Below are positions 1-9,290 of a stretch of DNA of 64,000 nt, one piece after another. The notes under the pieces were generated by a model. The model was not told the DNA's origin and made no database searches. It saw only the letters and a program-made list of their open reading frames with translations. Source of the stretch: an uncultured Prevotellaceae bacterium. Lineage in GTDB: Bacteria; Bacteroidota; Bacteroidia; Bacteroidales; Bacteroidaceae. The DNA lies in assembly GCA_900313615.1 (NCBI GenBank), contig OMRP01000006.1:1-64000 (forward strand), given 5' to 3'. Each line of letters begins with the position of its first letter. The stretch's first letter is position 1. The position numbers were made by a program, and so were the translations under genes.

Positions 1-409
1 TACTTGCTGCCAGATAATAATCCTTCGCGGCCAACGGCAGAAACTTTAAAGTGAACAGGTAGCCCATCTGCCCGTGAATCTTCGCCAGCAGGGCATAGAC
101 GGAGTCGCCCCCGGCGGTGGTGTCGGCCACTTCGGCGGCATGTTGGAAGGCGGCGAGGGAGGCAGGTGCCTCACCCATGTCGCGATAGACGCTGCCGAGG
201 AGGTAGTGGGCGTGGACACGGTCGTAGTTGGTGCCGTGGTGGTCGAAGTAGTCGGTGAGCTGGCGGATGGTGTCGAGGGATAACGGTTGGTAGGCTCGGT
301 TGAGCGAGTCCTGTTCATGGAGCAGGGCACGCATTTGGTTTGTGCGCTCATCTCCGCAGCCCATTAGTAGCAGGGAGAAAAATAACGGGAGAAGGAGCAG
401 TTTGCGCAT
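1..409 (-). CDS. TPR-type lipoprotein, N-terminal part (runs off the left edge)
   Basis: About 136 residues are visible before the gene leaves the window. The start ATG at 409 is followed by a short hydrophobic stretch ending in LLMGC, a good lipobox, so this should be an outer-envelope lipoprotein. The following residues contain helical pairs such as HAHYLLGSVYRDMGEAPASL that fit tetratricopeptide repeats. In Prevotella and Bacteroides such TPR lipoproteins often continue into a membrane segment and a C-terminal DNA-binding domain, but that part is outside the window, so function is unknown. A good promoter lies 21 to 51 bases upstream. It is oriented like the sigma/anti-sigma pair upstream but is separated from it by a hairpin. 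Confidence 0.72.
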   Translation of the reverse strand, partial: MRKLLLLPLFFSLLLMGCGDERTNQMRALLHEQDSLNRAYQPLSLDTIRQLTDYFDHHGTNYDRVHAHYLLGSVYRDMGEAPASLAAFQHAAEVADTTAGGDSVYALLAKIHGQMGYLFTLKFLPLAAKDYYLAAS

Positions 410-429
410 GGTTATCTTTTTTGCTGTGG

Positions 430-460
430 CAAAAGTAAGGAAAAAACCTCAAACTACAAA
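430..460 (-). promoter_or_regulatory. Bacteroidota-type promoter of the TPR lipoprotein gene
   Basis: Read on the minus strand, TTTG (457-460) is followed after exactly 19 bases by TACTTTTG (430-437), matching TTTG-N19-TAnnTTTG. The start codon at 409 follows about 20 bases later. Confidence 0.65.
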
Positions 461-490
461 AACAAAGGTGGTGAAGTTATCAGAATCAAT

Positions 491-522
491 AATCCCCGAT
501 TCAGCGCATTGAACCGGGGATT
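491..522 (-). terminator. Hairpin between the anti-sigma-like gene and the TPR lipoprotein gene
   Basis: AATCCCCG and CGGGGATT pair perfectly, followed by one mismatch and a further TTCA/TGAA pairing, around a six-base loop. It lies 38 bases beyond the stop of the anti-sigma-like gene and upstream of the next promoter. That position fits a transcription terminator, although there is no long T-run after the stem on the minus strand. Confidence 0.5.
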
Positions 523-560
523 CACTAATAAATAGTATGTTATGAAAAATTTGAAATATC

Positions 561-1031
561 TTATTTGATGAACGGCACTTCGCCTGTGATGGCGTTGAGC
601 GTATCGATGCGAGCGGAGTCGACCTTGGCCACGGCTGGTCCATCGGTAGGCTGCTCGATGACCGCTATATCGCCTGTGTTGTTCGGTGCCTCATGGAGGA
701 ACGCCATCTGTACGGCATTGCCCAAGGTGAGGATAATGGCCACCACCGCTGCTGCCTTGAAGAGTGGCTTGAGCCGTTCGGTCAACTTAATGGTGCGTGC
801 CTTGACGGGTGCCGGCTCGTTGATGAGTTCCATCATCCGGCTGTCGAAGTCATCGCCCAAAACCGCCTCTTCGCGCTCCTGTTGCTCATAGGTGAACAAA
901 TCCTTGTAGGGGAGCAAGGCGGCTGGCACATCTTTCTGGCTGAAGAACGTGCGGAGGATTTTCTCTTCTTCCACCGTCGTCTCGCATTGCCAGTAGCGTT
1001 CCAGAAGTTGTTCGATGTATTGATAATTCAT
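561..1031 (-). CDS. Putative anti-sigma factor, single membrane segment
   Basis: A 156-residue protein with an acidic, helical N-terminus, a basic stretch (KARTIKLTERLK) and one membrane segment at about residues 91-111, leaving a short C-terminal tail of about 45 residues outside. It starts 30 bases after the stop of an ECF sigma gene on the same strand, the usual arrangement for a sigma/anti-sigma pair. No zinc-binding HxxxCxxC motif of the ZAS domain is visible, so the anti-sigma role rests on position, size and topology only. Small proteins like this next to ECF sigma genes are common in Prevotella and are often left unnamed. Confidence 0.55.
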   Translation of the reverse strand: MNYQYIEQLLERYWQCETTVEEEKILRTFFSQKDVPAALLPYKDLFTYEQQEREEAVLGDDFDSRMMELINEPAPVKARTIKLTERLKPLFKAAAVVAIILTLGNAVQMAFLHEAPNNTGDIAVIEQPTDGPAVAKVDSARIDTLNAITGEVPFIK

Positions 1032-1061
1032 TTTGTCGGAAATATGTTTACCGAATTGTTG

Positions 1062-1571
1062 TCAATCTAATGATGCCAAATCTTGATAACGTTGCTTGAC
1101 CGTTTGGCGAGCCCTGAAAAGGTTGATTTTCACCTGATCTTCGCTGATGTCCATGATATTGGCGATTTCTTTGTAAGTTTTTCCCTCGAAGTCGCGCAGC
1201 TGCATGCAGGAGCGTTGTTTCTCGGGTAGCGCGTTGACGATGTTTTTCACGATTTGCAGCCTGTCTTTTTGGTCGATTTGTTCATACGGGCTTGCCGTGC
1301 CATCGTATAGCGTGAGATGGATGGTGTCGATGGATTCGCTCTGACGGTCTTTCTTTTTCAGTCGGTCCAGGGCGATGTTTCTGCACACCGCGAGGCTGTA
1401 AGCCTCTATCGAGTCGATGTCTTGCAGTTCGTCACGTTTGTTCCAAACTTTTATCAGTGTGTCCTGCACGATGTCTTCCGCGTCCTCATGAAGAAGAGTG
1501 ATGCGTAGTGCCAACCTGTAGAGTACATTTTTCAACGGTAGCACATCGTTTTGGAAACTGACGTTTTTCAT
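1062..1571 (-). CDS. ECF RNA polymerase sigma factor
   Basis: A 169-residue sigma-70 family protein of the ECF group. Region 2 is at about residues 15-70, with the typical HEDAEDIVQDTLIKVWNKR segment. Region 4 is at about 110-160, with ALPEKQRSCMQLRDFEGKTY and the helix-turn-helix around YKEIANIMDISEDQVKINLFR. Regions 1 and 3 are absent, as in other ECF factors. It is followed by a membrane protein likely to hold it inactive. Its target genes cannot be read from the window. The family assignment is firm; the specific stimulus is unknown. Confidence 0.92.
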   Translation of the reverse strand: MKNVSFQNDVLPLKNVLYRLALRITLLHEDAEDIVQDTLIKVWNKRDELQDIDSIEAYSLAVCRNIALDRLKKKDRQSESIDTIHLTLYDGTASPYEQIDQKDRLQIVKNIVNALPEKQRSCMQLRDFEGKTYKEIANIMDISEDQVKINLFRARQTVKQRYQDLASLD

Positions 1572-1654
1572 CTGCTCTCAAATATAATGACGAATGGGTT
1601 AATAGATAAGTTACAGCGAAAAGGGAGATTTAACAAAAATTAATAAAAAGATTT

Positions 1655-1730
1655 TCAGGAGTGTAGGAGTTCAGGAGTGTAGACAATAGTCCGCAGGGTA
1701 TTCTCTTGCCCCTTGCTCCTTGCCCCTTAC
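1655..1730 (-). repeat. Composite intergenic repeat, copy without palindrome (argB to sigma gene)
   Basis: Read with transcription, the argB stop is followed by 7-base units of the form AAGGGGC/AAGGAGC, then CTGCGGACT, then several CTCCTGAACTCCT-like pentamer repeats before the sigma gene. The same order of modules occurs at 4913-5177, 8920-9290, 11913-12110, 29620-29930 and, in reduced form, 30359-30451. This copy lacks the GC palindrome. Confidence 0.7.
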
Positions 1731-2495
1731 TCACTCAATCACCGTCCCATGCTCTCCGTCGATGGCGGTGGCCAGGGTGATGATGACGCGGCGCACGCCG
1801 TCTTCCACAGCGGCGAGGGCATTTTCTATCTTGGGTATCATACCGCCGGAGATGGTGCCGTCGGCAACGTATCGGTCGAAGTCGGCACGGGTGATATGTG
1901 GGATGACCGACGAGTCGTCGTCAGCATCGCGCAGCACGCCTGGTTTTTCGAAACTGTAGATGAGTGTCACCTCATAGAAGGGGGCGAGGGCGCGGGCAGC
2001 CACCGAGGCGATGGTGTCGGCATTGGTGTTGAGGATGGTGCCGTCGCCATCGTGGGTGAGAGGAGCGAGCACAGGTGTGATGCCCGCCTCGAGAAGTGCG
2101 GCCAACTGTTCGCCGTCGACATGGTCGACATCACCCACAAAACCGTAGTCCACGTCTTTCACGGGGCGGCGGTGAGAGCGCACGATATCCATGTCGGCAC
2201 CTGTCAGGCCGAGGGCGTTTACGCCATGAGCCTGCAGACGGGCCACCAGTTGCTTGTTCACCAGTCCACCGTAGACCATCGTCACCACATCGAGCATTTT
2301 CTCATCGGTGATACGACGGCCGTTGACCATTCGGCTCTCGATGCCCAGTTGCGAGGCCACCTGTGTGGCCCTGCGGCCACCACCATGTATCAATACTTTC
2401 CGTCCGGGAATGGCACTGAAATTCTCAAGCAGCAGACTGAGTTGCCGCTCGTCCTCCACGATGGCACCTCCCACCTTGAGGATGGTAAGACCCAC
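1731..2495 (-). CDS. argB: Acetylglutamate kinase (arginine biosynthesis)
   Basis: ArgB phosphorylates N-acetyl-L-glutamate, the second step of arginine synthesis, in the cytoplasm. The translation carries the family landmarks TILKVGG, LIHGGGRRAT, GVNALGLTGAD, LNTNADTIA and GGMIPKIENALAA. The open frame extends upstream to 2645, but those residues belong to a broken DUF559 gene and a repeat. The only in-frame start just before the conserved KVGG motif is GTG at 2495, which gives 254 residues, close to the length I recall for Bacteroidota ArgB. That start lies at the edge of a GC palindrome whose GGGAGGGG strand could act as the ribosome binding site. The gene is downstream of topA, aroK and speA on the same strand. 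Confidence 0.88.
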   Translation of the reverse strand: MGLTILKVGGAIVEDERQLSLLLENFSAIPGRKVLIHGGGRRATQVASQLGIESRMVNGRRITDEKMLDVVTMVYGGLVNKQLVARLQAHGVNALGLTGADMDIVRSHRRPVKDVDYGFVGDVDHVDGEQLAALLEAGITPVLAPLTHDGDGTILNTNADTIASVAARALAPFYEVTLIYSFEKPGVLRDADDDSSVIPHITRADFDRYVADGTISGGMIPKIENALAAVEDGVRRVIITLATAIDGEHGTVIE

Positions 2496-2520
2496 CCCAT
2501 CCCCTCCCAAAGGGAGGGGC
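2491..2520. repeat. GC palindrome at the 5' end of argB
   Basis: CCCACCCC followed by CCCCTCCC-AAA-GGGAGGGG. The argB GTG start (2493-2495) is inside it, so the native upstream region and perhaps the first codons of argB have been replaced. Together with the copies at 2951-3019 it brackets the DUF559 relic. Confidence 0.85.
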
Positions 2521-2937
2521 TTACCAAACTGTTGAGTTCCTATTTTTGTATTCAAGGCTTCTTTTATTTTTATGATTACGGCTTCTGTTTCTTGAAGTAC
2601 TTCTTCATTTGTAAAACGAAGAACTTTATAACCTTGACTTTTCAACCATTGGGTACGTTCTTCATCTTTTTCAGGTTGTTCACCGTCAAAATGGTACCCA
2701 CCATCTACTTCTATTATTTATTATTTTATGTTGGAGACAAACAAAATCTGGTATGAATCCATATATAGGATGTTGCTGCCGAAAATGTGCCCCAAGATGG
2801 TTACCTTTGAGATAACTCCAAAGATGCTTTTCTGCTGCAGTTGGATTATTCCTGTTTTCTTTTGCTTTTTCAAGCAGAAGATGATATGTTGCGGCATCGG
2901 TTGTCTCGTAACCTCTTTTCATAATAATAACACTCAA
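2521..2937 (-). pseudogene. DUF559 (Vsr-like) endonuclease, frameshifted
   Basis: The N-terminal frame (start 2937 or 2922) reads KENRNNPTAAEKHLW, GAHFRQQHPIYGFIPDFVCLQHK, the opening of DUF559 proteins, a small family related to Vsr and restriction-type endonucleases. It then hits a stop. In the other frame the protein continues IIEVDGGYHFDGEQ, then SQGYKVLRFTNEEVLQ, the family's catalytic EVDG segment and C-terminal part. The break lies in the A/T run at 2712-2727 and is explained by four extra bases (one AATA unit). The second half then runs open into argB. The gene sits between GC palindromes on both sides (2491-2520 and 2951-3019). It is either decayed or carries a sequencing error in a low-complexity run. 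Confidence 0.82.
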
Positions 2938-2950
2938 TTCACAGTATCAT

Positions 2951-3019
2951 TTCCCTCCCTTTGGGAGGGTTAGGGTGGGTATTGCCATTTCCCTCCCTTT
3001 GGGAGGGTTAGGGTGGGTA
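2951..3019. repeat. Two tandem GC palindromes directly after the speA stop codon
   Basis: Two nearly identical units of TTTCCCTCCCTTTGGGAGGG plus TTAGGGTGGGTAT, spaced 38 bases apart. Read on the minus strand the outer unit begins TACCCACC immediately after the speA TAA (3020-3022). Confidence 0.9.
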
Positions 3020-4912
3020 TTACTCCAAATACGTATATCCGTAGAGGCCGGAGCGGTAGTTGGAGAGGAATTCCTTGCCTTCTTCCAAGGATATCTTTCC
3101 TTGTTTGACACTCTTGGCCACCCACACCTCGAGTTGGCGAACCAGTTTCTTGGGATTGTACTGCACATAGTCGAGCACCTCGGCCACCGTCTCGCCATCG
3201 ATAATCTGGTCGATGTGGTACTGGCCGTCCTTCACCGAAACGTGCACGGCATTGGTGTCGCCGAACAGGTTATGCATGTCGCCCAGGATTTCTTGGTAAG
3301 CGCCCACGAGGAACACACCCAGGTAATAGGTCTCGTTTTTGCGCAGAGGATGCACGGGCAACGAGTGGGAGTTGTGGCGGTTGGTCACGAAGTTGGCTAT
3401 CTTGCCGTCGCTGTCGCAGGTGATGTCTTGCAGCGTGGCGTTGCGCGTGGGACGCTCGTCGAGTCGCTGTATGGGCATGATGGGGAATATCTGGTCGATG
3501 GCCCATGAGTCGGAGAGCGACTGGAAGAGTGAGAAGTTGCAGAAATATTTGTCGGCCAACAACTTGTCGATGTTCATCAGTTCCTCAGGCACATGCTTGA
3601 GGTTCTTGGCCAGGGCGTTGATTTCGTGGCAAACACTCCAGTACATCGCCTCGATGGCGGCACGTGTCTCCAGGTCGACGATGCCATGGGCGAACAGGTC
3701 GAGCACCTCCTCGCGTATCTGCTCTGCATCGTGCCAGTCTTCCAACACGTTGCGGGCACTCAGGTTGTCCCAGATGTCATAGAGGTCTTTCACCAACTGA
3801 TGGGCATTCTCGTCGGGCTCATATTCCTCGCGCATCTCCGGCAGGGAGGCTGTCTCCAGCACATCGATGATGAGTACGGAATGGTGTGCGGCCAACGAAC
3901 GACCACTCTCGGTGATGATGTTGGGGTGGGGGATGTCGTGGCGGTTGGCTGCCTCAACAAACGTATAGATACAGTCGTTCACATACTCTTGGATGGAGTA
4001 GTTGACGGAACTCTCCGACGAGGGCGAGCGTGTGCCGTCGTAGTCCACGCCCAGTCCACCGCCACAGTCGACGAAGTCGACATTATAGCCCATCTTGTGC
4101 AGTTGCACGTAGAACTGTGACGCCTCGCGCAGGGCGGTCTGTATGCGACGAATTTTTGTTATCTGACTACCGATATGGAAATGGATGAGGCGCAGGCAGT
4201 CGCGCATGTCTTTCTTGTCGAGCAGGTCGAGGGCCTCGAGCAGTTCGGCACTTGTCAGTCCAAACTTAGAGGCGTCGCCGCCGCTCTCCTCCCATTTGCC
4301 GGCACCACTGCTGGCCAGTTTGATACGTATGCCGATGTTCGGGCGCACGTTCAGTTTCTTCGCCACGCGGGCGATGGTGTCCAACTCGTTGAGTTTCTCC
4401 ACGACGATGAAGATATGCTTGCCCATCTTCTGTGCCAGCAGTGCCAACTCGATATAGCTCTGGTCCTTGTAGCCGTTGCAGATGATGATGGAGTCGCTCT
4501 GACATTGCATGGCTATCACGGCATGGAGTTCGGGCTTTGAGCCGGCTTCCAGACCAAGGTTGAACTTTCGTCCGTGTGAGATAATCTCCTCCACCACGGG
4601 TTGCATCTGGTTCACCTTGATGGGATAGACCACGTAGTTTTCACCCTTGTAGTCGTATTCCTTGGTGGCTTTTTTGAAACAACTCCAAGTCTTCTCGATA
4701 CGGTTGTCAAGAATATCGGGAAAACGTAAGAGCACCGGAGCCGTCACGTCGCGCAACGACAGTTCGTCCATCACTTCGCGCAAGTCGATCTGTGTCTGGT
4801 CCTTGCAAGGGGTGACATAGACGTTTCCTTTTTCGTTGATGCCGAAATAGGAGGTGCCCCAACCGTTGATGTTGTACAGTTCACGGGCGTCTTCGATGGT
4901 CCATTTTTTCAT
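3020..4912 (-). CDS. speA: Biosynthetic arginine decarboxylase
   Basis: A 630-residue PLP enzyme of the alanine-racemase-fold decarboxylase group. It makes agmatine from arginine for polyamine synthesis. The PLP lysine is in VVYPIKVNQMQP (K99). The barrel contains LGLEAGSKPEL, IHFHIGSQI and FVDCGGGLGVDYDGT, and the C-terminal part contains YLGVFLVGAYQEILGDMHNLFGD, all typical of SpeA. The length matches the family (about 630-660). It lies between aroK and argB on the same strand, and I recall the order topA-aroK-speA-argB from other Bacteroidales. Its stop codon abuts a GC palindrome. Confidence 0.95.
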   Translation of the reverse strand: MKKWTIEDARELYNINGWGTSYFGINEKGNVYVTPCKDQTQIDLREVMDELSLRDVTAPVLLRFPDILDNRIEKTWSCFKKATKEYDYKGENYVVYPIKVNQMQPVVEEIISHGRKFNLGLEAGSKPELHAVIAMQCQSDSIIICNGYKDQSYIELALLAQKMGKHIFIVVEKLNELDTIARVAKKLNVRPNIGIRIKLASSGAGKWEESGGDASKFGLTSAELLEALDLLDKKDMRDCLRLIHFHIGSQITKIRRIQTALREASQFYVQLHKMGYNVDFVDCGGGLGVDYDGTRSPSSESSVNYSIQEYVNDCIYTFVEAANRHDIPHPNIITESGRSLAAHHSVLIIDVLETASLPEMREEYEPDENAHQLVKDLYDIWDNLSARNVLEDWHDAEQIREEVLDLFAHGIVDLETRAAIEAMYWSVCHEINALAKNLKHVPEELMNIDKLLADKYFCNFSLFQSLSDSWAIDQIFPIMPIQRLDERPTRNATLQDITCDSDGKIANFVTNRHNSHSLPVHPLRKNETYYLGVFLVGAYQEILGDMHNLFGDTNAVHVSVKDGQYHIDQIIDGETVAEVLDYVQYNPKKLVRQLEVWVAKSVKQGKISLEEGKEFLSNYRSGLYGYTYLE

Positions 4913-5177
4913 ATCTTAGTTGATGAGATTTTTAGTTTGTGAGTTTATGAGTTATTTAGGAGTTCAGGAGTGAAGAAGAATGCTATTTTAGGAGTGGAGG
5001 AGTGAGAGGAGTGAAGACGAATGCTTTTTGGGGAGTCCGCAGGCTGATTTTTCACTTTTCACTCTTAACTTTTACCTTAAGGTCTTCTCTTGCTCCTTGC
5101 TCCTTGCCCCTTGCCCCTTACACCCTCCCTTTGGGAGGGCCGGGGTGGGTATCCCTTTGGGAGGGCCGGGGTGGGTA
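4913..5177 (-). repeat. Composite intergenic repeat between aroK and speA
   Basis: No gene is seen here. Read with transcription, the aroK stop is followed by a shortened palindrome (5153-5177), a full palindrome (5121-5152), 7-base units AAGGGGC/AAGGAGC, GACCTTAAGGTAAAAG, CTGCGGACTCCCC, AGCATTCGTCTTC, tandem CACTCCT units, and finally GAACTCCTAAATAACTC before the speA start. The same modules in the same order recur at 8920-9290, 11913-12110 and 29620-29930. Confidence 0.85.
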
Positions 5178-5705
5178 TTAAACTTTCAGCATCTCGCGGA
5201 TGCGAAGGACCGAGGTTTTTATCTTCTCGTAGTTGTCGAGCAGGTTGACGTCGAGCGTGTATTTGGCCTTGCTGTAGAAAGGCTCACGTTGCGCCAGCTG
5301 GTTGGTGATGAACTGCTGCATCTCCTCGGCGCTCTTGCCCTTGAGCAGTGGCCGTTCGGTGCGTCCCATCTTCAGATGGCCATAGAGCACTTCAGGCGAC
5401 GCCTTCAGGTAGATGGTTTCTCCCTGGGAATTCAGATAGTCCATGTTGTCGAAGAAACAAGGTGTGCCACCACCGCAACTGAGTACCACATCCTCAAATT
5501 CGGCCACCTCGTGCAGCATGTTTCGTTCCACCAGGCGGAAACCTTCTTCGCCCCGCTCGGCGAATAGCTGGGGCACCGTCTTTCTCATCCTTCCCTCGAT
5601 ATACCAATCGAGGTCGTAGAACGGTATACCCAGCGCCATGCCCAACTGTCGACCGACGGTCGTCTTGCCGGCGCCCATATAGCCGATGAGGATGATGCGC
5701 GTCAT
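5178..5705 (-). CDS. aroK: Shikimate kinase
   Basis: A 175-residue P-loop kinase that phosphorylates shikimate at O3 in the chorismate pathway. The Walker A loop GYMGAGKTTVGRQ lies at residues 8-20. The shikimate-binding DLDW segment follows, then FRLVERNML, the conserved VLSCGGGTPCF, and the lid with RPLLKG. Length is normal for AroK. The start ATG at 5705 lies 3 bases after the topA stop, so the two are almost certainly co-transcribed. Its own stop is followed directly by GC palindromes. Confidence 0.95.
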   Translation of the reverse strand: MTRIILIGYMGAGKTTVGRQLGMALGIPFYDLDWYIEGRMRKTVPQLFAERGEEGFRLVERNMLHEVAEFEDVVLSCGGGTPCFFDNMDYLNSQGETIYLKASPEVLYGHLKMGRTERPLLKGKSAEEMQQFITNQLAQREPFYSKAKYTLDVNLLDNYEKIKTSVLRIREMLKV

Positions 5706-5708
5706 GGT

Positions 5709-8018
<2,310 letters not shown>

Positions 8019-8385
8019 ATGCTTACTTACTATTTTTTTCGAAGGGTAATTGAATAGGGAGTTTATTCGCTTCGCTCTTTTCTAAGAGGGAGTTAAAATG
8101 GGAGTTTTTTCTTAATTGGGAGTTAAAATGGGAGTTAATTCGCTTCGCTCATGGAAGTTAAATTGGGAGTTAAAATGGACATTACTCCGCCTACTATTTT
8201 TACTTTTTTACTTTTTTACTCTTTTACTCTTTTACCTTTCAAAGCATTTGTCCAGCACGAAGTGCTTTACTTCCTTTTTTACTTCCCCTTTTACTTCCTT
8301 TTTTACTTCCCCTTTTTCTTCCTCTTATAACTTCCCTTTAATCCTTTTGGGGCGCAAAAGTAAGCATAACTTTTTTATCACCTTA
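8019..8385. repeat. Repeat-rich leader upstream of topA (first copy of a two-copy repeat)
   Basis: No gene is seen. The region contains repeated GGGAGTTAAAATGGGAGTT units, TTCGCTTCGCTC, GGACATTACTCCGCC, a CTTTTACTCTTTTAC tract, CCAGCACGAAGTGCTTTACTTCC (a small hairpin at AGCAC/GTGCT) and tandem TTTTTTACTTCC units. Nearly the same modules in the same order recur at 10722-11020. In both places the element lies just upstream of the start codon of a minus-strand gene (topA, and the 9291-10721 esterase). Confidence 0.8.
8355..8362 (-). promoter_or_regulatory. Candidate -7 element for topA
   Basis: CAAAAGTA on the plus strand is TACTTTTG on the minus strand. If it is used, the whole repeat-rich leader (8040-8345) would be transcribed as a 5' leader of roughly 330 bases. 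No clear TTTG is found at the expected distance. Confidence 0.35.
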
Positions 8386-8919
8386 TTATATAGGCGATTT
8401 TTTTAGTTTTTTTAAGAAAACGCGCACGCCGTTTCGGATGGATTCGAATGCAAAGCTCTCTGGTTCCACCTCATCGGGTTGTAACCACATGGTGGCATCG
8501 GCATCATCGGCGGCATGGAGTGTGGAAAAATCGTCGACATGGCATAAGAAAAACAAGTCGAGGGTGGGGATGGTCATGCCAGAGTAGACATAGGTATTGG
8601 GGAAACTGAACAGGTATTCCACTTTTTTCACGGTCAGTCCCGTCTCTTCCTTCACCTCACGGGCAACACCCTCTTCGGCGGTCTCGCCGATGTCGGCAAA
8701 GCCACCGGGCAGGTCGAGCATGCCTGCCTGAGGCTCTTTGCGGCGGCGTATGACGAGCAGTTGGCCTTGTGTGTTCATCACGAAGGCGGCATTGGCCGAC
8801 GAGGGGTTGAGGTAATACTCATGGCCGCAGTCGGCGCACCGTTTACTCTTTTCGTCTTGTGTAAGGAATTGCGCACTGCCACAGAAGGGACAGTGCGCGA
8901 AGATATCGAGAATATGCAT
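8386..8919 (-). CDS. NUDIX hydrolase with N-terminal zinc ribbon
   Basis: A 177-residue protein. An N-terminal zinc ribbon has cysteines in HCPFCG (C10, C13) and CADCGHEY (C28, C31). The NUDIX box follows at residues 72-94 (GGFADIGETAEEGVAREVKE plus ETGL), carrying the catalytic RE..EE..G residues. The ribbon-plus-NUDIX order resembles NAD+ pyrophosphatase and related nucleotide-sugar hydrolases, but the protein is shorter than NudC, so the substrate cannot be named. It is upstream of topA on the same strand, separated by the repeat leader, so probably a separate unit. Confidence 0.88.
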   Translation of the reverse strand: MHILDIFAHCPFCGSAQFLTQDEKSKRCADCGHEYYLNPSSANAAFVMNTQGQLLVIRRRKEPQAGMLDLPGGFADIGETAEEGVAREVKEETGLTVKKVEYLFSFPNTYVYSGMTIPTLDLFFLCHVDDFSTLHAADDADATMWLQPDEVEPESFAFESIRNGVRVFLKKLKKSPI

Positions 8920-9290
8920 TTTTTGAGTTATTTAGGAGTTCAGACGAATGCTTTTTTAGGAGTGGAGGAGTGAGAGGAGTGAAGGAGTGAAGACGAATGC
9001 TTTTTTAGGAGTGGAGGAGTGAGAGGAGTGAAGGAGTGAAGACGAATGCTTTTTGGGGAGTCCGCAGGCTGATTTTTCACTTTTCACTCTTAACTTTTAC
9101 CTTAAGGTCTTCTCTTGCTCCTTGCCCCTTACACCCTCCCTTTGGGAGGGCTGGGGTGGGTATTCTCCTTGCCCCTTAACACTTCCTCCCTTTGGGAGGG
9201 CTGGGGTGGGTATTCTCCTTATTCCTTAACACTCCCTCCCTTTGGGAGGGCTGGGGTGGGTATCCCCTTGGAAGGGCTGGGGTGGGTATC
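8920..9290 (-). repeat. Composite intergenic repeat with four tandem GC palindromes
   Basis: No gene is seen. Read with transcription, the esterase stop at 9291 is followed (two bases later) by palindromes at 9264-9289 (shortened), 9232-9263, 9183-9213 and 9132-9163. The three full units are about 50 bases apart, with spacers such as TTCTCCTTGCCCCTTAACAC. Then come the AAGGAGC units, CTTAAGG, CTGCGGACTCCCC, two copies of a block of CACTCCT pentamers plus AGCATTCGTCTTC, and GAACTCCTAAATAACTC just before the NUDIX start. Confidence 0.88.

Noticed and set aside
1731..2645. A natural fusion of a DUF559 C-terminus to ArgB
   Set aside because: The DUF559 part is the second half of a frameshifted gene and a palindrome separates it from ArgB; an in-frame GTG gives a normal-length ArgB.
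9132..9289. Regularly spaced repeats after the 9291 esterase that resemble a small CRISPR array
   Set aside because: Repeats are palindromes with nearly identical spacers, vary in length, occur singly elsewhere and have no cas genes nearby.
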